Part shown: piece by piece, positions 1-6,937 of the stretch
How positions within the stretch are numbered: position 1 is the stretch's first letter
Layout of the letters: each line of letters opens with the position of its first letter
Origin: an uncultured beta proteobacterium
GTDB lineage: Bacteria; Pseudomonadota; Gammaproteobacteria; Burkholderiales; Burkholderiaceae
NCBI GenBank assembly: GCA_903845455.1
Contig: CAIMXN010000198.1
Coordinates: forward strand, 1-29,878
Direction of reading: 5' to 3'
DNA: 29,878 nucleotides
Translations under genes and position numbers: made by a program
The notes under the pieces: model-generated
What the model was told of the DNA's origin: nothing
Databases searched by the model: none
Seen by the model: the letters and a program-made list of their open reading frames with translations, nothing else

Positions 1-2634
1 AATAGTGAACGTGCTATTAAGAGTCAGAAGTTGGTTTTAGAGATGTTGCTCTCCGACATGCCTGATGAAGGCTTCAAGTGGGTGGGCGATAGTAAAGAAG
101 AAGAGCAAAAGAATCAACATGGTGAACTGAGTACTTGGGCCGCACTGATGGATGTGACGGTTCGTCCAGAGCTCAAGGCCTTACGTCGGCAGAAGGTTGC
201 GAATGATATTTCGCATCCAGCTATGGCCGTGAATATGGATGCGTGTATTCAATGTAATCGTTGCGTGCGGGCATGTCGTGAAGAGCAAGTCAACGATGTG
301 ATTGGCTATGCGATGCGTGGCAGTCATAGCGAAATTGTTTTTGATCTTAATGACCCGATGGGTGATAGCACCTGCGTCGCTTGTGGTGAGTGCGTGCAAG
401 CTTGCCCAACCGGCGCTTTGATGCCAAAAGGTTTAATCGGCTCACAAATCGTCGATCGTAAAGTAGATTCTGTTTGTCCATTTTGTGGTGTCGGCTGTCA
501 AATTACCTATAACGTTAAAGATGAAAAGATTGTGAGTGTCGAGGGTCGGGATGGCCCCGCCAATCACAATCGCCTCTGTGTTAAAGGCCGCTTTGGTATG
601 GATTACATCCATAGCCCACAGCGCTTAACAAAACCTTTGATTCGTAAGCCTGGCGTCCCTAAAGATGAAACAGCAATTCAGAATCCACAGGACTGGTCGA
701 GTATCTTCCGTGAAGCAAGCTGGGAAGAGGCTTTGGAAGTAGCTGGTGGCGGGCTTAAGCAGCTCAAAGATAAACATGGCTTAAAAGTGTTGGCTGGCTT
801 TGGTTCAGCCAAGGGTAGTAATGAAGAGGCTTACTTATTTCAAAAATTAGTGCGCACTGGATTTGGTAGTAATAACGTAGACCATTGCACCCGTCTTTGC
901 CACGCTTCTTCAGTAGCTGCATTACTTGAGGGTGTTGGTTCTGGTGCTGTGAGTAATCAGGTGAACGACGTTGAGCACTCGAGCTTAATCATGCTGATTG
1001 GCTCTAATCCAACTGCCAATCATCCGGTAGCAGCAACTTGGTTTAAGAATGCTGCTAAACGGGGTGCCAAGATTGTCTTGTGCGATCCGCGTATGACGGA
1101 ACTTAGCAAACATGCATGGCGCATGATGCAGTTCAAACCCGATACTGATGTGGCGATGCTCAATGCCATGATCTATACAATCATTGAAGAGGGTTTGGTT
1201 GATCAAGACTTCATCAAGAATCGTGCCAATAACTTTGCAGCACTAAAAGAAAATATTCAGGGTTATAGCCCAGAAGCTATGGCACCAATCTGCGGTATTC
1301 CAGCAGAAGCTTTGCGCGAAGTAGCGCGTGAATTTGCTACCACTAAGTCAGCGATGATTTTGTGGGGTATGGGTATTAGTCAACACGTTCATGGTACTGA
1401 TAATGCACGCTGTTTAATTGCCTTAGTGAGCATCACTGGTCAAATTGGTAAACCTGGGTCAGGCTTGCATCCATTACGAGGTCAGAACAATGTCCAGGGT
1501 GCTAGTGATGCTGGTTTGATCCCGATGATGTTTCCAAATTATCAACGGGTTGATAATCCTATTGCGCACGCCTGGTTCGAGAAGTTCTGGGACACCCCTT
1601 TAGATAAAAATCCCGGCTACACCGTGGTAGAGATCATGCATAAGATCACTGCACCTGATAGTGATCCAGATAAGATTCGCGGTATGTATATCGAAGGAGA
1701 GAACCCGGCGATGAGCGATCCCGATTTAAATCATGCGCGTCATGCACTCGCTGCTTTAGAGCATTTGGTTGTGCAAGATATTTTCATGACTGAAACTGCG
1801 CTTCTCGCAGACGTAGTTTTACCTGCCAGTGCCTGGCCTGAGAAGGTTGGTACCGCAAGTAATACTGACCGTATGGTGCAGATGGGCAAAAAAGCAATTG
1901 ACCCTCCTGGAGATGCTAAGCCTGATTTATGGATTATTCAGGAGATTGCTAAACGCATGGGTTTGAACTGGAACTACCAAGGGCCGGATGCTGGTGTGGC
2001 AGAGGTCTATGATGAAATGCGTCAAGCAATGCACGCGGCAATCAATGGTATTACTTGGGAACGTCTTGAAAAAGAATCCAGTGTGACCTACCCTTGTTTA
2101 TCTGCTGAAGATCCAGGCCGTCCTATCGTATTTGATGATCATTTTGCTACTGCTGATGGCAGGGTAAAACTGGTACCTGCAGATATCATTCCTGCGAATG
2201 AGCGACCAGATGCAGAGTACCCATTTGTATTGATTACGGGACGTCAGTTAGAGCATTGGCATACTGGCAGTATGACGCGTCGCGCCACCGTTCTCGATGC
2301 GATTGAGCCGCTGGCTACCGTTTCTATGAATGGCGAAGACATGACGCAGTTGGGCGTTTCTGCCGGCGATGTGATTACAGTTCAATCAAGACGTGGTGAG
2401 GTTGGTATTCATGTGCGTAGAGATGATGGCACCCCGCGTGGCGTGATCTTTATTCCCTTTGCTTATTACGAAGCTGCAGCAAACTTGATTACCAACGCTG
2501 CCTTAGATCCATTTGGCAAGATTCCAGAGTTCAAGTATTGCGCTGTCAAACTCAGCAAAGGCGGTCAAGCAGCAGGAGTGGTGGGTTATGGCACCAACGA
2601 CCCAGCACGACAAAAGCTTGTGGCTACCTCCTAA
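1..2634 (+). CDS. fdsA: NAD-dependent formate dehydrogenase, alpha (catalytic) subunit, 5'-truncated by window
   Basis: Molybdenum/bis-MGD subunit that oxidises formate to CO2 and passes electrons through Fe-S clusters to the NAD-reducing subunits in the cytoplasm. The frame is open from base 1, so the true start lies outside; TTG at 31 is only an internal codon. Counting codons from base 1, there are two ferredoxin-like 4Fe-4S clusters (Cys blocks near 82-92 and 125-135), then the molybdopterin oxidoreductase cluster CPFCGVGC (159-166) with C193. C300 in TRLCHASS sits where E. coli FdhF has selenocysteine, so this is the Cys form. The C-terminal molybdopterin-dinucleotide domain (about 730-840) is complete and includes GRQLEHWHTGS. 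The missing N-terminus should hold the 2Fe-2S ferredoxin domain. No fdsD or fdsC follows; a decayed toxin-antitoxin remnant lies immediately downstream. Family call is firm; the exact subtype is inferred from domain order. Confidence 0.93.
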   Translation, partial: NSERAIKSQKLVLEMLLSDMPDEGFKWVGDSKEEEQKNQHGELSTWAALMDVTVRPELKALRRQKVANDISHPAMAVNMDACIQCNRCVRACREEQVNDVIGYAMRGSHSEIVFDLNDPMGDSTCVACGECVQACPTGALMPKGLIGSQIVDRKVDSVCPFCGVGCQITYNVKDEKIVSVEGRDGPANHNRLCVKGRFGMDYIHSPQRLTKPLIRKPGVPKDETAIQNPQDWSSIFREASWEEALEVAGGGLKQLKDKHGLKVLAGFGSAKGSNEEAYLFQKLVRTGFGSNNVDHCTRLCHASSVAALLEGVGSGAVSNQVNDVEHSSLIMLIGSNPTANHPVAATWFKNAAKRGAKIVLCDPRMTELSKHAWRMMQFKPDTDVAMLNAMIYTIIEEGLVDQDFIKNRANNFAALKENIQGYSPEAMAPICGIPAEALREVAREFATTKSAMILWGMGISQHVHGTDNARCLIALVSITGQIGKPGSGLHPLRGQNNVQGASDAGLIPMMFPNYQRVDNPIAHAWFEKFWDTPLDKNPGYTVVEIMHKITAPDSDPDKIRGMYIEGENPAMSDPDLNHARHALAALEHLVVQDIFMTETALLADVVLPASAWPEKVGTASNTDRMVQMGKKAIDPPGDAKPDLWIIQEIAKRMGLNWNYQGPDAGVAEVYDEMRQAMHAAINGITWERLEKESSVTYPCLSAEDPGRPIVFDDHFATADGRVKLVPADIIPANERPDAEYPFVLITGRQLEHWHTGSMTRRATVLDAIEPLATVSMNGEDMTQLGVSAGDVITVQSRRGEVGIHVRRDDGTPRGVIFIPFAYYEAAANLITNAALDPFGKIPEFKYCAVKLSKGGQAAGVVGYGTNDPARQKLVATS

Positions 2635-2656
2635 AAGACGCCACTTGGCCTCGGAT

Positions 2657-2679
2657 AACCCCATCTTTTAGGTGGGGTT
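2657..2679 (+). terminator. Hairpin after fdsA, possible terminator
   Basis: AACCCCA (2657-2663) pairs perfectly with TGGGGTT (2673-2679) across a short loop, about 20 bp after the fdsA stop. No T-run follows on the + strand, so a classical intrinsic terminator is not proven. The position supports transcript end or mRNA 3' protection. Confidence 0.45.
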
Positions 2680-2681
2680 AA

Positions 2682-2807
2682 GCGATTGCATCTTCCAATG
2701 TTGAGCCTGTCAAGCAGCCAAAATATATGCTGGAAGAATTAATAGCCCAATGCAGCCCACAGGCAAAACGATCCAAAGAAAATGATGAATGGATTAATAC
2801 GTTGTGA
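2682..2807 (+). pseudogene. MazE/PemI-type antitoxin remnant (C-terminal part)
   Basis: From a stop at 2679-2681 the frame reads through EPVKQPKYMLEELIAQCSPQ and then NDEWI before a stop at 2805. This matches the C-terminal tail of MazE/ChpAI-type antitoxins, which typically read PKYTLEELLAQC followed by an acidic segment and EW. The N-terminal AbrB-type DNA-binding half is absent: the upstream bases are fdsA and its hairpin. There is no plausible start codon for a functional antitoxin. A short MazF-like tail follows in another frame, so I read this as the eroded left half of a toxin-antitoxin pair. Recognition is from memory of the family, not from an alignment. Confidence 0.65.
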
Positions 2808-2916
2808 TCAGCCCAGAGTATTGGATTTAGGGGCACGAAAGGCCAGAAGACTTGCAAAAGCTCCAGCTACAATCATTGACGATGTTTTAGCTAAATTATC
2901 GGCAATGATTGCTTAA
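2800..2916 (+). pseudogene. MazF/PemK-type toxin remnant (C-terminal part)
   Basis: The frame 2800-2916 encodes RCDQPRVLDLGARKARRL and then APATIIDDVLAKLSAMIA before TAA. This closely resembles the last ~38 residues of MazF/ChpB endoribonucleases, which have VRCDQPR..DL.AR and end in a helix like VLARLEAI. The rest of the toxin (roughly two thirds) is missing. The fragment overlaps the end of the antitoxin remnant by 8 bp in a different frame. A deletion from near the antitoxin's end into the toxin's 3' third explains this. An ATG at 2782 would make a 44-residue peptide, but without the MazF core it should not be an active RNase. Confidence 0.65.
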
Positions 2917-2975
2917 CTTAAGAGCGGTTCTAGAGTTCATTTCATTGTTTTTCCTGTTGCCCTTTAGAATGAAGC

Positions 2976-4637
2976 ATGGCCATTTCAAAATCTTCCGCAT
3001 CAACAACTGCTACAAAAGCCGAGTTACCCGTTCTGATTATTGGAGCAGGGCTGGCAGGCTTAACCGTTGCACTGCATATGGCCGAATCTCAGCCAGTCAT
3101 TGTGATGGCTAAACGTGGTCTAGGTGAAGCTGCCACTGCTTGGGCGCAAGGTGGCATTGTTGGGGTCGTTGATAAAGAACATGACAGTATTGATTCTCAT
3201 GTGGCTGATACTTTAGATGCTGGTGCTGGTCTAGTTGTTGAAGCTACTGCTCGTTATATCGCTGAAGAAAGTGCCGCAGCTATTCGTTGGTTAGTAGATC
3301 AAGGGGTGCCATTTACGGCTGATGAGGCTGGCCCAATGGGTTTGCATCTGACTCGTGAAGGTGGTCATAGCCATCGTCGCATTGCGCATGCAGCCGATGC
3401 TACTGGCAAGGCTATTCATGACGTATTGCTAGATAAAGCAAGAGCCCATAAAAATATTCAACTGCTAGAGCATTGGATTGCTTTGGATTTGATCACCAAT
3501 CGGCATTTAGATGCCAAGACTCAACGCAATAAACCTAATCGGTGCTACGGTGTATATGCCCTCGATATTAAAAATAACCGCGTAGAAACGATTGAGGCTA
3601 AATCTGTCGTATTGGCTACTGGTGGAGTGGGTAAGGTATATCGCTACACCAGCAATCCTGACACTGCCACTGGTGATGGTATTGCCATGGCATGGCGTGC
3701 TGGTTGTCGTGTCGGTAATATGGAATTTATTCAGTTTCATCCGACTTGTTTGTATCACCCCAGCGATCGCACCTTTTTAATAACAGAGGCAATGCGTGGT
3801 GAGGGCGGTATATTGAAGTTGCCTGATGGTACGCGCTTCATGCCAGAGCATGATGAGCGCCATGAGCTTGCGCCACGAGATATTGTGGCTCGAGCTATCG
3901 ACTTTGAAATGAAAAAACATGGTCTTGATTATGTTCATCTTGATGCAACTCACCTAGGTGAAGCTTTTATTAAAGAGCATTTTCCAATGATTTATGCGCG
4001 TTGCTTAAGCTTGGGGTTAGATATTACCAAGCAACCGATTCCGGTTGTGCCAGCGGCACACTATACCTGTGGTGGTGTCGTCACTGATTTAAAAGGACGC
4101 ACTGATTTACAGGGATTGTATGCAGTGGGTGAGGCTACTTATACCGGCTTGCACGGCGCCAATCGGTTAGCGAGCAATTCTTTATTAGAGTGCATTGTGA
4201 TTGGTAAAGCTGCTGCTGCCGATATTTCGGAGCTTAAAACACCAAGCTTGCCAAAGTTGCCCCTCTGGGATGAGAGTCAAGTGGAAGATGCTGATGAGCA
4301 AGTCGTCATTGCACATAACTGGGATGAGTTGCGTTCATTGATGTGGAACTATGTTGGGATTGTGAGAACCAATCGACGTCTTGAACGTGCCTTGCATCGT
4401 ATCAAGTTACTCAGATATGAAGTACAAGAGTATTACGCTAATTTCAAGGTGACAAGAGACTTAATTGAGTTGCGTAACTTACTCGAGTGTGCAGAATTGA
4501 TTGTACGTTCTGCCTTAATGCGCAGAGAAAGTAGGGGGCTGCATTACAGCCGAGACTATCCAGGTACCTGGGCAGTGTCTTACCCTACGATTTTGACGCC
4601 TCAGGCCGAAGGAAGTTCTGAGAATCTAGAAGTTTAG
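2976..4637 (+). CDS. nadB: L-aspartate oxidase
   Basis: Flavoprotein of de novo NAD synthesis; it oxidises L-aspartate to iminoaspartate, which NadA condenses with dihydroxyacetone phosphate. The 553 residues are near the family's usual length (about 530-540), with a short variable N-terminus before the FAD-binding GAGLAGLTVAL at about residue 22. Fumarate-reductase-type flavoprotein motifs follow in order: GHSHRRI, ATGGVGKVY, FIQFHPT, EAMRGEGG, APRDIVARAID, VPAAHYTCGGV and HGANRLASNSLLE. Together these carry the expected catalytic His and Arg residues. The C-terminal helical domain is present. ATG at 2976 has only a weak purine stretch before it. The gene converges with nadC and nadA on the other strand, so all three quinolinate-pathway genes are together but not in one transcript. 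Confidence 0.97.
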   Translation: MAISKSSASTTATKAELPVLIIGAGLAGLTVALHMAESQPVIVMAKRGLGEAATAWAQGGIVGVVDKEHDSIDSHVADTLDAGAGLVVEATARYIAEESAAAIRWLVDQGVPFTADEAGPMGLHLTREGGHSHRRIAHAADATGKAIHDVLLDKARAHKNIQLLEHWIALDLITNRHLDAKTQRNKPNRCYGVYALDIKNNRVETIEAKSVVLATGGVGKVYRYTSNPDTATGDGIAMAWRAGCRVGNMEFIQFHPTCLYHPSDRTFLITEAMRGEGGILKLPDGTRFMPEHDERHELAPRDIVARAIDFEMKKHGLDYVHLDATHLGEAFIKEHFPMIYARCLSLGLDITKQPIPVVPAAHYTCGGVVTDLKGRTDLQGLYAVGEATYTGLHGANRLASNSLLECIVIGKAAAADISELKTPSLPKLPLWDESQVEDADEQVVIAHNWDELRSLMWNYVGIVRTNRRLERALHRIKLLRYEVQEYYANFKVTRDLIELRNLLECAELIVRSALMRRESRGLHYSRDYPGTWAVSYPTILTPQAEGSSENLEV

Positions 4638-4698
4638 TCATTTCTATACCAGGCCTGTAAGTACGGCTTCTTAAATATGTTCTCTCAGGAGGGTTTGC

Positions 4699-4725
4699 CA
4701 GCCTTTACCGCTGGATATCAGCGGG
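4699..4725. terminator. Overlapping hairpins between convergent nadB and nadC
   Basis: CCGCTG (4709-4714) pairs with CAGCGG (4720-4725) around a GATAT loop. The same GCTGG (4711-4715) can instead pair with CCAGC (4699-4703), so the two stems exclude each other. Lying in the 135-bp gap between two convergent genes, this may be a shared transcription end, but neither strand has a convincing U-tract. Confidence 0.35.
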
Positions 4726-4772
4726 GTTTGAAAGCATTGTCAATAAGATGCTAATTATGGGCTTAGATCACA

Positions 4773-5627
4773 CTACAAAATTCTCATCGAGAAATCTACT
4801 GCATTGATATCTTTAGTGAGCTTTCCAAGAGAAATACGATCAACACCAGTAGCGGCAATTGCCCGCATTTGATCTAACTGAATTCCGCCAGAGGCTTCTA
4901 GCAAAGCACGCCCAGCTGTAAAGTTAACTGCTTCTTTCATTTGATCGGTCGTGAAGTTATCAATCAGAATATTGTTGGCGCCAGCATCTAAAGCTTCTCT
5001 TAGCTCTGAAAAATTCTCTACTTCAATCTGAATATCCACCCCAGAATTCAAATTCACTGCAGCCTTCAGTGCAGCAGCAATACCACCTGCTGCGGCAATA
5101 TGATTTTCTTTGATGAGGATGCCATGCCATAAAGCCAGCCTTTGGTTCTGACCCCCACCAACTCGTACGGCATATTTTTGAGCCTGACGTAAACCAGGAA
5201 TAGTCTTGCGCGTATCCAGCACAGCACAACCCTTGGGATTTGGGCTGGCGCCTGCAATAGCATCGACATATTGGCGTGTAATGCTAGCTGTCCAAGATAG
5301 GGTTTGTAGAAAATTAATACAGGGGCGCTCTGCAGAGAGTAGGGCGCGTGAGTCAGCAGCAATGTCACAGACTTTAGTATCGGATTGCATCATGTCACCT
5401 TCCAGGTAATGCCAGGTGATTGTGGCTGCAGAATCTAATTTCTTCAGCGTGCCCTCAAACCAATCAACGCCGCAAAGCACTGCTGCTTGACGCACGATTA
5501 ATTGGGCTTGAACCAGTTTGTTAGGAACCAGTTTGGCAGTCCAATCATTCATCCCCACATCCTCCATCAGGGCATCATGAATATTGCGCTGGCGAGCCTG
5601 CTCTAAGGTTTCGTTGTAATCAAACAT
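4773..5627 (-). CDS. nadC: Quinolinate phosphoribosyltransferase (carboxylating)
   Basis: Converts quinolinate and PRPP to nicotinate mononucleotide with loss of CO2, the third step of de novo NAD synthesis. It has 284 residues, the normal length. Visible family blocks: the N-terminal open-faced sandwich domain ending near AAVLCG (48-53), ERPCINFLQ (100-108), DTRKTIPGLR (138-147), GGGQNQR (157-163), LIKENHI (171-177) and EASGGI near 245. The second asparagine block reads NQR where enteric enzymes have NHR; I recall this as usual in betaproteobacteria. The gene lies 42 bp downstream of nadA on the same strand, so the two are probably co-transcribed, and it faces nadB tail to tail. Confidence 0.97.
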   Translation of the reverse strand: MFDYNETLEQARQRNIHDALMEDVGMNDWTAKLVPNKLVQAQLIVRQAAVLCGVDWFEGTLKKLDSAATITWHYLEGDMMQSDTKVCDIAADSRALLSAERPCINFLQTLSWTASITRQYVDAIAGASPNPKGCAVLDTRKTIPGLRQAQKYAVRVGGGQNQRLALWHGILIKENHIAAAGGIAAALKAAVNLNSGVDIQIEVENFSELREALDAGANNILIDNFTTDQMKEAVNFTAGRALLEASGGIQLDQMRAIAATGVDRISLGKLTKDINAVDFSMRIL

Positions 5628-5669
5628 GCAAAGAGTCCATCAATAAAGTCATTAGGTAATCGATGAACA

Positions 5670-6797
5670 TTAGGCAGCCCCAATATTCTTCACAAAGCCG
5701 TGTTGGGCTTTTGCCAGGAGATCAGGGTGATTTTTTGTAAAGTCGAGCATCCGATCAATGCAAACCAGCGCTTTGCTTCTGATTGGCTCTTCAACAAAAA
5801 TTTCTCCAGAAGTATTTTGTAAGCAATCCAAAATTCCCTGTAGACCATTCATCGCCATCCAAGGGCAGTGAGCACAGCTCTTACAAGTAGCACTATTGCC
5901 AGCAGTAGGCGCTTCAATCAGCTTCTTATGGGGAGCAAGTTGGCGCATGCGGTGCAAGATGCCTTTATCGGTTGCCACAATGTATTCACTTGCGGAGCCT
6001 TCAACAACTGCCTTGATCATGGCGGAGGTTGAGCCAACCACGTCTGCCAGATCGACAACACCTTGAGGTGATTCTGGATGCACCAGTACCATCGCCTGCG
6101 GATGTTGTATTTTTAGAAGTTCAAGTTCAACTGCCTTGAACTCGTCATGCACTATGCAGGCACCATTCCAGAGCAACATATCAGCCCCAGTTTGTTCTTG
6201 TATATAGCGGCCAAGATGTCGATCGGGAGCCCATAGTATTTTTTTACCTGCAACTTTGAGTTGATGCACGATGGCTAGAGCGCAAGAACTTGTGACCATC
6301 CAATCAGCTTGCGCTTTTACGGCAGCGCTAGTGTTGGCATAGACAACCACTACACGATCGGGATGGGCTGCACGAAATATTGCAAAGTCAGCAGCATTGC
6401 AACCTAAATCAAGCGAGCAGGTGGCGTCTAAATCTGGCATGAACACGCGTTTCTCGGGACTCAGAATCTTGGCTGACTCGCCCATAAAACGAACACCAGC
6501 AATGATCAGATTTTTGGCGGTATGATTTTTCCCAAAGCGGGCCATTTCAAGAGAGTCGGCGACAAAGCCCCCAGTCTCCATTGCCAAGTCTTGAATATCA
6601 CCATCTACATAGTAGTGGGCGATGAGGGTGGCATCTTTTTCCCGTAATAAATCCTTAATTTGGGCGATGATGCGTGATTTTTCTGTAGAACCGAGATGCG
6701 GCGGGGTTTTTGCCCAAGCTTGTGCGGTACAGGTCAGTCCAGCTGAATTTTGCTGGGGATAATCGTAGGAAATAGGGTTTGAGGGGATTTGAGCCAT
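5670..6797 (-). CDS. nadA: Quinolinate synthase A (4Fe-4S)
   Basis: Condenses iminoaspartate with dihydroxyacetone phosphate to quinolinate using one oxygen-sensitive 4Fe-4S cluster. It has 375 residues, a typical long-form length. Motifs in order: AHYYVDGDIQDLA (60-72), GVRFMGESAKI (101-111), the cysteine block TCSLDLGC (126-133), ANTSAAVKA (154-162), WNGACIVHDEF (210-220, C214), VHPESP (239-244), EAPTAGNSATCKSCAHCPWM (295-314). The three cysteine blocks supply the expected cluster ligands. It is the first gene of the minus-strand nadA-nadC pair and diverges from the GGDEF-EAL gene across a 140-bp gap that must hold both promoters. Confidence 0.97.
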   Translation of the reverse strand: MAQIPSNPISYDYPQQNSAGLTCTAQAWAKTPPHLGSTEKSRIIAQIKDLLREKDATLIAHYYVDGDIQDLAMETGGFVADSLEMARFGKNHTAKNLIIAGVRFMGESAKILSPEKRVFMPDLDATCSLDLGCNAADFAIFRAAHPDRVVVVYANTSAAVKAQADWMVTSSCALAIVHQLKVAGKKILWAPDRHLGRYIQEQTGADMLLWNGACIVHDEFKAVELELLKIQHPQAMVLVHPESPQGVVDLADVVGSTSAMIKAVVEGSASEYIVATDKGILHRMRQLAPHKKLIEAPTAGNSATCKSCAHCPWMAMNGLQGILDCLQNTSGEIFVEEPIRSKALVCIDRMLDFTKNHPDLLAKAQHGFVKNIGAA

Positions 6798-6937
6798 ACT
6801 AAATCTTAACTGCTTATTCGCTTGGTCGGGTTAAAGGCCTAATACGGCAAACTTGGTAGCTAGGTGTCTTGTTTATGTGGATGAGAATGGTAGAGTACAG
6901 AGTGCCAAGCTACGCATAAAAATCTTTTAAGCCGAAT

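Noticed and set aside
31..33. TTG as start of the formate dehydrogenase gene
   Set aside because: The same frame is open to base 1 and encodes family-like residues upstream, so the gene is truncated by the window edge.
2909..3112. Small + strand frame overlapping the nadB start
   Set aside because: It overlaps nadB in another frame and encodes no recognisable family; nadB explains the region.
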